DNA of 42,943 bases from Paracoccaceae bacterium (lineage in GTDB: Bacteria > Pseudomonadota > Alphaproteobacteria > Rhodobacterales > Rhodobacteraceae). Made by a program: the position numbers and the translations under genes. The stretch is taken from assembly GCA_027486345.1 (NCBI GenBank), contig JAIXPH010000005.1, forward strand, positions 1 to 42,943, written 5' to 3'. Positions 26,258 to 34,080 of the stretch are shown here, in pieces; the stretch's first letter is position 1; every line of letters starts with the position of its first letter. The notes under the pieces are model-generated. The model did no database searches and was not told the origin of the DNA. It was given only the letters and a program-made list of their open reading frames with translations.

Positions 26258-27219
26258 CCCAACGTTTTCGCCTCTGGCCGATGGCCGCACTCCTGTCGGT
26301 TTTCGCAAGCCAATCGCTGGCCCTTGCCCCCTGCAACGGTGCCGACGTCCGTATCATCAGCCCCCATGGCACCGGGATTTCCGACCTGATGGCGCGCGTC
26401 GTGGCCGAGCAACTTTCCGCACGCCTGGGCCAGACCTTCTATGTCGAGCCTGTCACCGGAGCGAGCGGGGCCGTCGGCGTCCGTGCTCTGGCCGAGGCCG
26501 CACCGGATGGCTGCACGCTGGGGATCGTCGGGCTTTCGACGCTCGTGGTCGCGCCGCATGTCGATGATGCCGTGGGCTATGATCCCTTGGCGGATTTCTC
26601 CAACATCGCCATGATCGGCGGCGGGCCCGCCGTTCTGGCGGTCAATGCCGGTTTGGGGATCACCACCTTTGACCAGTTGACCACGGCGATGACCTCGGGC
26701 GGGCTGGTGCCGACTTTGGCGACACCGGGCCGCACCACCATCACCGCCATCCTGCCAACCGCCGTCTTTGACCGGCTGGGCGTCAAGGCCGTGATCGTGC
26801 CGTTCAAGGACACCGCCGAAGCTGTGGTGGCCGCTGCTGACAAGAACGTTGACGCCGTCTCGCTCAGCTATTCGACCCTGCGCGAGCAGATCAAGGCTGG
26901 CGCGCTGATCCCGCTCTATGTCTCCAGCCCCGAGCGGCTTGCCGATCTTCCCGACGTGCCGACGCTGGCAGAACTGGGACAGGCCGATCTTGAGACGCTG
27001 ATCTGGTTCGGTCTTTCCGGCCCCGCCGGAATGGACCCCACCATGGTCGCAGAGCTGAGTGCTGCAACCACGGCCATCCTGTCGGATGCCAAGGCGTCGG
27101 AACCGCTGGTCAAGGCGGATGTCACGGTGCTGCCGCTGGATTCCGCGGGCATGACGGAAATGCTGGCGCGCCAGACCAAGGCCTATTCCGCTGCCATCGC
27201 GCAGATGACCTTTGAATGA
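26254..27219 (+). CDS. Tripartite tricarboxylate transporter solute-binding protein (TctC/Bug family)
   Basis: 321 residues. An N-terminal signal peptide is clear (Arg near the start, then AALLSVFASQSLALA). The mature part has the Bug-family pattern: SPHGTGISDLMARVVAEQL, then VTGASGAVGVRALAEAAPDG. Such periplasmic proteins bind small carboxylates and deliver them to the TctA/TctB membrane pair, which is present downstream. Two or three genes separate it from its partners: a carrier protein and a 16-codon frame lie between. The ligand is presumably the acid activated by the enzyme at 24827 (inference). Confidence 0.87.
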   Translation: MTQRFRLWPMAALLSVFASQSLALAPCNGADVRIISPHGTGISDLMARVVAEQLSARLGQTFYVEPVTGASGAVGVRALAEAAPDGCTLGIVGLSTLVVAPHVDDAVGYDPLADFSNIAMIGGGPAVLAVNAGLGITTFDQLTTAMTSGGLVPTLATPGRTTITAILPTAVFDRLGVKAVIVPFKDTAEAVVAAADKNVDAVSLSYSTLREQIKAGALIPLYVSSPERLADLPDVPTLAELGQADLETLIWFGLSGPAGMDPTMVAELSAATTAILSDAKASEPLVKADVTVLPLDSAGMTEMLARQTKAYSAAIAQMTFE

Positions 27220-27488
27220 CAGGTCTGGACGACAGCACACTGCGGCGGCACATCGCCGCCGCAGTTGAAGCCGCGCACCCGGTCACGGCGGCACGCGCCG
27301 CGCTGCTGGCGGCTTTTGTCCGAGCCGAAGGCGATTGCGCCTTGCATGCGCTGGACATGGACAGTCTTGCCCTGATGGAGTTCTGCATCGCGCTGGAACT
27401 GTCCATCGGTGTTGCCCTGACGCCAGAGGATGTTCAGGACGCCCAGAGCCTTGGCGGCGTTGTCGCCACCGTCTTGGCCCGGTCATGA
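27216..27488 (+). CDS. Discrete acyl/peptidyl carrier protein
   Basis: 90 residues. The phosphopantetheine site is DMDSLALMEF (Ser about 49), followed by helix CIALELSIGVALTPEDV and DAQSLGGVVATVLARS, which fits the four-helix carrier fold. The ATG overlaps the stop of the TctC-like gene. A carrier protein inside a TTT transporter operon is unexpected. It suggests that imported carboxylate is charged onto this protein by the ligase at 24827 and handed to the condensation protein or to another enzyme. The phosphopantetheinyl transferase at 21377 would activate it. Confidence 0.85.
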   Translation: MTGLDDSTLRRHIAAAVEAAHPVTAARAALLAAFVRAEGDCALHALDMDSLALMEFCIALELSIGVALTPEDVQDAQSLGGVVATVLARS

Positions 27489-27535
27489 CAGGCACCGCCA
27501 CCGACATGCGGATCGCGGCGAGGATCGCGCCGTGA
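27485..27535 (+). CDS. 16-codon linking reading frame, possible translational relay
   Basis: ATG at 27485 overlaps the carrier-protein stop (ATGA). The frame encodes MTGTATDMRIAARIAP and ends in TGA at 27533-27535, which overlaps the GTG start of the TctB-like gene (GTGA). It thus chains translation from the carrier gene to tctB. The peptide itself has no recognisable role. It may be only a relay, or the remnant of a frame change at the 5' end of tctB. Confidence 0.4.
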   Translation: MTGTATDMRIAARIAP

Positions 27536-27987
27536 CCGGGTCACGCATCGTTTCCGCAGTCCTGATGGCCGTCGGGCTGGCTGCCATGATGGCGGGGTTT
27601 CGCTCCGGCCTTGGCATGCCCTCCATGCCGGGGCCGGGGGCATGGACCCTTGCCGTGGGGCTTGGCCTATTTCTGTCCAGCCTTGCGTCGCTGAACCTGA
27701 CCAAGGGCGTCGCACCACCTCAGTCTCTTCGCGCAGGGGTTGTGCGGGTTCCGGCGGGTGTGCTGGCCTTTGCCCTGCTCTACCCCTTGGGCGGCCTGAT
27801 GTGTGCGGCCCTCGTCGCCGCTTGGATTGCGGCCGGTGCCTTTCCGGGGCCGGGGCGGCGCTGGGTTCTGCCCACCGTTGCCATCGCGACCCTGTGCCTC
27901 TGGGCCCTGCTCTCGTTCGAGTTGCACGTGCCGATCCGCCTGCTGCCCTTTGGCGGGAAACTGGGACTCGGGGGGATGCTGGGATGA
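27532..27987 (+). CDS. TctB-like small membrane subunit
   Basis: About 151 residues from a GTG at 27532 with GAGGA about eight bases before it. Four hydrophobic segments are visible: the N-terminal SAVLMAVGLAAMMAGF; AWTLAVGLGLFLSSLASL; VPAGVLAFALLYPLGGLMCAALVA, which is long; and VLPTVAIATLCLWALLSFELHV near the end. This matches the TctB subunit of tripartite tricarboxylate transporters, poorly conserved but identified by its place between TctC and TctA. It overlaps tctA by ATGA. No in-frame ATG gives a better start. Confidence 0.8.
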   Translation: MTGSRIVSAVLMAVGLAAMMAGFRSGLGMPSMPGPGAWTLAVGLGLFLSSLASLNLTKGVAPPQSLRAGVVRVPAGVLAFALLYPLGGLMCAALVAAWIAAGAFPGPGRRWVLPTVAIATLCLWALLSFELHVPIRLLPFGGKLGLGGMLG

Positions 27988-29459
27988 TGTCGGACATGAT
28001 GGCGGGGATGGCCACCGCGCTGGTGCCGTCCAATCTGCTCGCCTGTATCGTCGGGGTGACGCTGGGCAACCTGATCGGCGTCCTGCCCGGTCTGGGCCCG
28101 CTGGCGGCCATGTCGATCCTGTTGCCGCTGACCTATGGCATGGACCCGGGGGCCGCCCTGATGATGATGGGGGGCATCTGGTATGGCGCGGCCTATGGCG
28201 GTGCCATCACGGCCATTCTGATCAACATTCCCGGCACGGCCATGGCCTCGGTCACGGCGATTGACGGCTTTGCCATGACACAGGCCGGGCGTCCGGGGCC
28301 TGCGCTGCTGCTGGCGGCGCTCGGCTCCTTCTTTGGCGGCATCCTCGGGATTGTCGCCACGATGATCGCCGTGCCGGTGTTGTCGGTCCATATGCCCATC
28401 CTCAGCCCGGCGGAATCCGCCGCCTTGCTGATCGTCTGCCTGCTCGCCGGGGCGAGTGTCGGCGGCGCGGGCCTTGCGCGGGGCGCCATGATGGTCAGCC
28501 TCGGGGCCATGGCCGGGATCGTCGGCTCCGACCCCATGAGCGGGGATGCCCGCCTGACCTTTGGACTGGTGGCACTTGAGGATGGCATATCGCTGTCGGC
28601 GCTGGTCATCGGGCTGTTCGGCCTGTCAGAGATCATCCAGCGCGTCGGCAAGCCGCATGTGGTGCTGAAGAAAGCCCCCACCCGTCTGGCCGAGATGCGG
28701 CTGAACAAGGTCGAGCGAACCGCCCTTTGGGGCGCCAGCCTGCGCGGGGGCGGGATCGGCGCCGTGCTGGGGCTGTTGCCGGGTCTGGGGCCGACCCTTG
28801 CCAGTTATCTGGCCTATTCGGTCGAACAACGGCGCGGCACCAAGGGGCTGGGCCAAGGCGCGCCCGAAGGCATCGTTTCGCCAGAGGCGGCGAACAATGC
28901 CAGCGACCAGACCTCCTTCATTCCGACGCTCTTGCTGGGGGTGCCCGGCAGCGGCGCGATGGCCATCATCCTTGTGGTCCTGATGATCCACGGCCTCAAC
29001 CCCGGTCCGGCCTTTCTGGCGGACAACGGGCCGCTGTTCTGGTCCCTGATCGGCAGTTTCTGGGTCGGCAATGTGGTCCTGCTGATCCTGAACGTGCCGC
29101 TGATCCGCATCTGGACAACGCTGTTGCGGATTCCCCCGGCGGTGCTTTATCCCGCGACACTGGTGCTGATGTGCGTGGGCACCGTGGCGACCGGGCAGGT
29201 GTCAGACCTGTTCGTGCTGGCCGCCGCGGGCGTGGTCGCCGCCTTCCTGCAAGGCGCCGGGTTTCCTTTGCCGCCGGTGTTGCTGGGCTACATCCTCGGC
29301 CCGATCCTTGAAGGCCACCTGATCCGGGCCGCCCTGATCGCGCGCGGGGACCCGGCATGGCTTTTGGTCAATCCGGGGGCGCTGGCGATCCTGCTGGCAG
29401 GTCTGCTGCTCGCCTTGGTCTTTCGCAAACGCGGGCAAGGCCTGACCAAGGACGCCTAG
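27984..29459 (+). CDS. TctA-like large membrane subunit of the TTT transporter
   Basis: 491 residues, the usual TctA length, with about 11-12 membrane segments. The family signature near the N-terminus is GNLIGVLPGLGPLAAMSILL, followed by YGAAYGGAITAILINIPG. A second, internally repeated copy GAVLGLLPGLGPTLASYLAY lies near residue 260. TctA forms the sodium- or proton-coupled transport channel for carboxylates. I chose the ATG at 27984 because it overlaps the tctB stop and RBS-like GGGGGG lies upstream. It is the last gene of the ligase-TctC-carrier-TctB-TctA operon. Confidence 0.9.
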   Translation: MMSDMMAGMATALVPSNLLACIVGVTLGNLIGVLPGLGPLAAMSILLPLTYGMDPGAALMMMGGIWYGAAYGGAITAILINIPGTAMASVTAIDGFAMTQAGRPGPALLLAALGSFFGGILGIVATMIAVPVLSVHMPILSPAESAALLIVCLLAGASVGGAGLARGAMMVSLGAMAGIVGSDPMSGDARLTFGLVALEDGISLSALVIGLFGLSEIIQRVGKPHVVLKKAPTRLAEMRLNKVERTALWGASLRGGGIGAVLGLLPGLGPTLASYLAYSVEQRRGTKGLGQGAPEGIVSPEAANNASDQTSFIPTLLLGVPGSGAMAIILVVLMIHGLNPGPAFLADNGPLFWSLIGSFWVGNVVLLILNVPLIRIWTTLLRIPPAVLYPATLVLMCVGTVATGQVSDLFVLAAAGVVAAFLQGAGFPLPPVLLGYILGPILEGHLIRAALIARGDPAWLLVNPGALAILLAGLLLALVFRKRGQGLTKDA

Positions 29460-29599
29460 GCGCGGGACGATGCACCGGCGCCGCATTCTGCCCGTGACAT
29501 TCCCTTGTCGGTGCGGTCAATTCGGGCATCCCCAAAGGCTGGGTCCGCAGGCCCTGCGCCCGTGGCAGCCCTTGGGTCACAGAACGGAAAGGTCAGACC

Positions 29600-30298
29600 A
29601 TGACGAAGAAGGTATGCGTCATCACCGGCGCGGGGCGTGGCATCGGGGCGGCGGTGGCGCGGGAAATGGCCGCGCGCGGCTATGCCGTGGCGCTGATGTC
29701 GCCGTCCGAGAATTGCGAAACTCTGGCGGCAGAATTGGGCGGCGTTGCCCATCGCGGTGTGGCGCAAAGTGGGGATGACCTGAAAGGCATCGTCGATCTG
29801 GCGATGTCCAGTTATGGCCGGATTGATGCCGTGCTGAACCACACCGGCCATCCGCCGAAGGGGGATCTGCTGGAGATCACGGACGAAAACTGGGATCTGG
29901 CCAATGACATGATCATCAAGTCGGTGGTCCGCATGTCGCGCCTTGTGACCCCGATCATGGAGGCGCAGGGCGGTGGCTCCATCGTCAATGTCACCACCTA
30001 TGCGGCCTTTGAACCCTCGCTCTGGTTTCCCGCATCATGCGTTTATCGCGCAGGGGTATCGTCCTTTGCCAAGCTCTACGCCGATCGCTACGGTCCCAAG
30101 AACATCCGCATGAACTGCCTGATGCCCGGCTTTACCGACAGTCTGGATGTCGGCAAATTCGCCGACCTGCCCGCCCTGAAGCGCATCGCGCGGGTCGAGG
30201 AACAGGCCAAAGCGGCAGCCTTCCTGTTGACCGACGACTCCAGCTACATCACCGGACAAAGCCTGCGGGTGGATGGCGGGATCACGCGCAGCGTCTGA
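29600..30298 (+). CDS. Atypical SDR-family oxidoreductase
   Basis: 232 residues. The nucleotide loop TGAGRGIGAAVA and the C-terminal RVDGGITRSV are typical. The active site is not: the usual NxSS block reads NVTT, and the Tyr of CVYRAGVSSF is followed at the +4 position by Val instead of Lys. I recall SDR relatives with this YRAxxSSFxKLYADRY form, so it is probably a genuine subfamily. It lies 140 bases after tctA with AAAGG before its ATG and ends before a bidirectional terminator. It may belong to the biosynthetic or sugar region; neither is proved. Confidence 0.78.
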   Translation: MTKKVCVITGAGRGIGAAVAREMAARGYAVALMSPSENCETLAAELGGVAHRGVAQSGDDLKGIVDLAMSSYGRIDAVLNHTGHPPKGDLLEITDENWDLANDMIIKSVVRMSRLVTPIMEAQGGGSIVNVTTYAAFEPSLWFPASCVYRAGVSSFAKLYADRYGPKNIRMNCLMPGFTDSLDVGKFADLPALKRIARVEEQAKAAAFLLTDDSSYITGQSLRVDGGITRSV

Positions 30299-30305
30299 CC
30301 GAAAA

Positions 30306-30331
30306 GGGCCGGGGCGTCACCACCCCGGCCC
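30306..30331. terminator. Bidirectional terminator between SDR and sugar-binding protein genes
   Basis: GGGCCGGGG (30306-30314) and CCCCGGCCC (30323-30331) form a nine-base stem with an eight-base loop. On the minus strand the stem is followed by TTTTC, so it should end the ABC-importer transcript. On the plus strand it lies directly after the SDR stop. Confidence 0.7.
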
Positions 30332-30358
30332 ATCACTCTTTACCCCACTATATCGGGA

Positions 30359-31405
30359 TTACTTACCCCAGATCGCGGCATAGGCCTCGCGGTAGCCGTT
30401 GTTCGGGTCAAAAGCGTTGCCCTCGGTCCCGGCCAACCCTTCCTCGGTCACCAGCGCGGGCGCGGTGATGTAGCCAGAGCAGGCCTCGCCCTGAATGGCG
30501 CGGTTCAACTCGTCCACCAACTGCCAGCCTTGCAGATTCAGCGGTTCGGCCACGGTCACGGCCTGATACTGACCCGAACGGATGCGCTGGAACGCCGCCT
30601 CGGACCCATCACCCGCCGAGCCGTTCTTCGGTGCACCCTTGCCGTCAATCCCGGCCGCGGCCAGCGACGGCCCCATGAAGTCGAAATACAGGTCGTTGAT
30701 CGCCAGCGAATGCGTCCAGCTTGCGCCGTATTTCTGCAACAGCGTGGTGGTCAGCGGCCCCATGCGGGTGGAGGTTTCGGCGATGGGTGTATCGACATAT
30801 TCCAGCACCGTGCCGCCGCCAGCCTCAATCGCGGCTTTCATGCGGTCGGCCTTGTCGATGGCGATCTGATAGGTCGAGTCAGTGAAGATCACCACACCCG
30901 GCTTGCCGCCCGCATCATCCAGCGCCCATTTCGCCGCCACGTCAGACACCTGCATCGCATCGGTGGACACGTTGGCGAAAATGCCGCCCGGCGCGTCGCA
31001 GCCGATCTTCGGCCCGGAATGCCAGGACACCATCGGGATCTTGGCGGCGGTCACGCCTTCCAGCGCGGTTTGCTGTTCGGCGGCGTCAAAGCCGTTGATC
31101 ACGATACCATCGGGGTTCAGCGCCAGCGCCTGACCCACCGCGCCCGACCGGCTTTGCACCGATCCGGCGCCGTCCAGCACCTTGACCGTCCAGCCGATCT
31201 TGGCGGCGGCCTCTTCGATGCCGGTCGTCACGCCAAGGATACCGCCGTTCTTCAGGTCACCCGCAAGGACGACAATCGTCTTGCCCTCCGCCGCCTTGGG
31301 GCCAGAGGTCGGGCCGTCAAAGGCGTCTTGGGCAAAGGCGGGCAGGCCGACCGCCGCAAGGAAGGTTCCTGCGAGAAGGCTGTTCAAAAGGGTCCGTTTC
31401 AGCAT
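30359..31405 (-). CDS. Sugar ABC transporter periplasmic binding protein (RbsB-like)
   Basis: 348 residues from the ATG at 31405, chosen because GGGAGGA sits just before it; a GTG-type upstream start at 31420 adds only five residues. A signal peptide is clear (LKRTLLNSLLAGTFLAAVGLPAFAQ). The mature part has the type I periplasmic-binding fold (TIVVLAGDLKNGGILGVTTGIEEAAAKIGW; INGFDAAEQQTAL; GVVIFTDSTYQIAIDKADRM). It would capture a sugar or sugar acid for the importer encoded upstream. It is the last gene of the ATPase-permease-binding protein operon. Confidence 0.88.
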   Translation of the reverse strand: MLKRTLLNSLLAGTFLAAVGLPAFAQDAFDGPTSGPKAAEGKTIVVLAGDLKNGGILGVTTGIEEAAAKIGWTVKVLDGAGSVQSRSGAVGQALALNPDGIVINGFDAAEQQTALEGVTAAKIPMVSWHSGPKIGCDAPGGIFANVSTDAMQVSDVAAKWALDDAGGKPGVVIFTDSTYQIAIDKADRMKAAIEAGGGTVLEYVDTPIAETSTRMGPLTTTLLQKYGASWTHSLAINDLYFDFMGPSLAAAGIDGKGAPKNGSAGDGSEAAFQRIRSGQYQAVTVAEPLNLQGWQLVDELNRAIQGEACSGYITAPALVTEEGLAGTEGNAFDPNNGYREAYAAIWGK

Positions 31406-31430
31406 TGGTGATCCTCCCATAAACGCTGAC

Positions 31431-32453
31431 TTATTTAGATTTCGCGCCTTTCTTGCGTTGCGCGTATCCGGCGATGCCGATGGCGATCAGCAGCGTCGTG
31501 CCGTTAAACAGCGGCTCTACCCAGAAGCTGCCGCCGAATTGTTGGATGCCGGAGATGCCGACCGCCAGGATCATCACCCCGACAATCGTGCCCCAGACGT
31601 TGACCCGCCCCGGCTTGATCGTGGTCGATCCAAGAAAGGCGCCGACCAGCGCGGGCAGCAGGAATTCCAGCCCGACCGAGGCCTGCCCGATCCGCAGTTT
31701 TGACGCCAGCAGCACCCCCGCCAAGGCGGTCAGCGCACCGGATGACACGAAGGCCCCGATGACGAATTTCCGCGTCGGGATGCCGTTCAACTCTGCCGCG
31801 CGCTGGTTCGCGCCGATGGCATACAGATAGCGGCCAATGGGGGTGTATTCGAGGATGACCCAAAGCGTCACCGTGATCACCAGCACGTAATAGGCGGTGA
31901 TCGGCAGGCCGAACACAAAGGTGCCGTTCAGCGCATAAAACGCATCGGGCAAGGTCCCCACCATCTGCCGCCCGCCGGTGTGCCACAGCGCCAGCGCGTA
32001 CAGGATCGTCCCGGTCCCAAGCGTGGCGATGAAGCTGTCAATCCGCGCCACCTCAACCAGCAGCCCGTTCAGCGCGCCGGTTGCCACGCCCAGCACCAGC
32101 ACGACCACCACCGCCACAGGCCACGGCAGACCAAGCTGGGTTTGCAGACTGATCGCAAGGATATGCCACAGGACAATGCCATAGCCCACGGTCAGGTCGA
32201 TCCGCCCCGCCACCATCGGGATCATAGCCGCCAACGACAAAAGCGCGATGATCGCCTTGTCCGACAGGATCGACCGCAGGTTCAGCAGCGTGGGAAAGGT
32301 ATTGGGCAGCAGGACCGAGAACGTCAGGATCAGCCCCGCCATCAGGATCACCAGCCCATAGGTCGGGGCCAGACGCAGCGCCTTTTTCAGCGGCGACAGG
32401 CCCTTAAGCTCGTCCTTGGTGGGTTCGATGGCGTTGGAGTCAATTCCGGGCAT
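31431..32453 (-). CDS. Sugar ABC transporter permease (RbsC-like)
   Basis: 340 residues from ATG 32453, with GAGGA immediately upstream of it and the stop of the ATPase gene just before. About nine to ten hydrophobic segments and the BPD_transp_2 landmarks are present: AAMIPMVAGRIDLTVGYGIVL, DSFIATLGTGTILYALALWH, and RAAELNGIPTRKFVIGAFV, the EAA-like coupling loop. It forms the membrane channel of the ribose-type importer as a homodimer. The C-terminus is Lys-rich (AQRKKGAKSK). Confidence 0.9.
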   Translation of the reverse strand: MPGIDSNAIEPTKDELKGLSPLKKALRLAPTYGLVILMAGLILTFSVLLPNTFPTLLNLRSILSDKAIIALLSLAAMIPMVAGRIDLTVGYGIVLWHILAISLQTQLGLPWPVAVVVVLVLGVATGALNGLLVEVARIDSFIATLGTGTILYALALWHTGGRQMVGTLPDAFYALNGTFVFGLPITAYYVLVITVTLWVILEYTPIGRYLYAIGANQRAAELNGIPTRKFVIGAFVSSGALTALAGVLLASKLRIGQASVGLEFLLPALVGAFLGSTTIKPGRVNVWGTIVGVMILAVGISGIQQFGGSFWVEPLFNGTTLLIAIGIAGYAQRKKGAKSK

Positions 32454-32460
32454 GGTGTCC

Positions 32461-33954
32461 TCAGGCAACTTCACCGGCCGAAGCGGCCTGGATCAGGGAT
32501 TCGGTGGAAAGTTCGACGCCCGACAATTCGGCCACGGGCAGGCCGCGCGAAAAGACGATGGCGCGGTGGCAGATATTGGCGATTTCCTCAAAATCGGTGG
32601 AAACGACCAGCACGCCCATCCCGCTTGCAAGAGCTTGATACAGCAGGTGGTAAATCTCGGCCTTGGCGCCCACATCGACGCCCGCGGTGGGGTCTTCGGT
32701 GATCAGCAGGCGGCGACCTGAGTCGAGCCAGCGCCCCACGACGACCTTTTGCTGATTGCCGCCCGACAGCGCCTCGATCGCCAAGGTCGGGTCATTGGGC
32801 GACAGGCCCACCCGTTTGCCAATGGCGCGGGCCATGTCCTCTTCGCGGCTGGGTTTCAGCAGCGACAAAAGCCCCCGCCCCGTGGCCGACGGGTTGATGA
32901 ACGCATTCTCGCGGATCGCCATGCCGGGGGCGACGCTTTCGCCCACCCGGTCCCGCGCCACCAGACCGATGCCCGAGCGCATCGCCGTCTGGGCCGTCCG
33001 CAGGTCCGGCGTCACCCCGTCCAGCGTCACCGCCCCCGCATGGGGGATGACGCCAAAGAGCGCCCGCCCGATATCCTCATGCCCTGCCCCGCGCAGACCG
33101 GCGAGACCAAGGAGTTCCCCGCGCCGGATGTCAAAGCTGACGGGTCCGACGGCAGGCGTCGCCAGCCCCTGCACCCGCAGGATGGCCGGGCCGTCCTGCA
33201 CCGCGGGCCGCGCAATCTCGCGCGCTTTGCGGCCGACGATCAAGCTAACCAACTCTTCGGGCGTGGTGTGGTCAATGGGGCGCATCCCAACCATCTGCCC
33301 GTCGCGCAACACGGCGACGCGGTCAGCGATACGGAAAATCTCATCCAAGCGGTGGCTGACGTAAATCATCCCCACTCCGCGCGCTTTCAGCGGGCGCAGG
33401 GCGGTAAAGAGACGCTCCACCTCATCCGCCGGAAGGCTGGCAGTGGGTTCATCGAGCACGAGGTAATCGCAATCCGCAGCCAAGGCACGGGCGATGGCGA
33501 CCAAGGATTTCTGCGTGCGGGTCAGGTTTGACACGCGGGCCGTGGCGGAAAACTCAGCCTCCACCAGACGCAAGGCGGCATCGGCGGCGGCTTCCGTCGC
33601 GGGCCAGTCGATGCGGCGGCCTTTCTTCACATAACCAAGCGCGAGGGCGATATTCTCGGCCACGCTCATCCATTCGATCAGGCCGAGGTCCTGGTGAATG
33701 AAAGCGACCTTTTGGCCGCCCGATTTGCCCGCCTCATGCGCATAGGCGGTGCCATCGATGAACACGCCACCTTCGTCGGGACGATGGATGCCGCCCAGCA
33801 CCTTGATCAGGGTGGATTTGCCCGCGCCGTTTTCGCCCAAAAGGGCCACGATCTCGCCGCGCTCCACCTTCAGCGAGACACCTTTCAGCGCGCGAGTCCC
33901 GCCGAAGGACTTCACGATCCGGTCGAACAACAGGCCGTCCGCTGACGGTTGCAT
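32461..33954 (-). CDS. Sugar ABC transporter ATP-binding protein (RbsA-like, double NBD)
   Basis: 497 residues with two nucleotide-binding domains. The first has Walker A GENGAGKSTLIK near residue 37 and Walker B YLVLDEPTASLP; its signature is degenerate (NLTRTQKS). The second has a degenerate Walker A (GLRGAGHEDIG) as normal for this family, but a full LSGGNQQKVVVGRWL signature and LLITEDPTAGVD. It powers uptake with the permease and binding protein downstream. It is divergent from the LacI regulator, with palindromic operators between them. Confidence 0.92.
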   Translation of the reverse strand: MQPSADGLLFDRIVKSFGGTRALKGVSLKVERGEIVALLGENGAGKSTLIKVLGGIHRPDEGGVFIDGTAYAHEAGKSGGQKVAFIHQDLGLIEWMSVAENIALALGYVKKGRRIDWPATEAAADAALRLVEAEFSATARVSNLTRTQKSLVAIARALAADCDYLVLDEPTASLPADEVERLFTALRPLKARGVGMIYVSHRLDEIFRIADRVAVLRDGQMVGMRPIDHTTPEELVSLIVGRKAREIARPAVQDGPAILRVQGLATPAVGPVSFDIRRGELLGLAGLRGAGHEDIGRALFGVIPHAGAVTLDGVTPDLRTAQTAMRSGIGLVARDRVGESVAPGMAIRENAFINPSATGRGLLSLLKPSREEDMARAIGKRVGLSPNDPTLAIEALSGGNQQKVVVGRWLDSGRRLLITEDPTAGVDVGAKAEIYHLLYQALASGMGVLVVSTDFEEIANICHRAIVFSRGLPVAELSGVELSTESLIQAASAGEVA

Positions 33955-33996
33955 CGGAAATCCCCCCTTGCGTGACCGGCCTCCCCCTCCATATGT

Positions 33997-34006
33997 TTAC
34001 CGGTAA
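33997..34006. promoter_or_regulatory. Palindromic LacI-type operator upstream of the ABC operon
   Basis: TTACCGGTAA is a perfect 10-base palindrome in a GTTTACCGGTAACG context. It has the same plan as TTATCGATAA 54 bases away and as the Escherichia coli GntR/IdnR class TGTTA-N4-TAACA. It lies 42 bases before the ATPase start and is a likely binding site for the regulator at 34081. Confidence 0.6.
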
Positions 34007-34050
34007 CGTAGGCATCCTGTGCCCGCGCCCCGCCCGCTGTCAAGAAAAAA

Positions 34051-34062
34051 GTTATCGATAAC
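34051..34062. promoter_or_regulatory. Palindromic LacI-type operator upstream of lacI-type gene
   Basis: GTTATCGATAAC is a perfect 12-base palindrome, 18 bases before the LacI-family start at 34081. The same 12 bases recur at 38038-38049. It probably serves for autoregulation and, with the site at 33997, for control of the divergent ABC operon, possibly by looping. Confidence 0.7.
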
Positions 34063-34080
34063 ATAGACCGTGATCGCCCC

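Noticed and set aside
27430-27531. Upstream in-frame extension of the TctB-like protein
   Set aside because: It would overlap the carrier-protein gene by about 60 bases and gives an Arg/His/Pro-rich leader instead of a membrane segment. The GTG at 27532 fits better.
32461-32474. Earlier GTG start for the ABC permease
   Set aside because: It lies inside the ATPase coding end and has no ribosome site. ATG 32453 has GAGGA directly before it.
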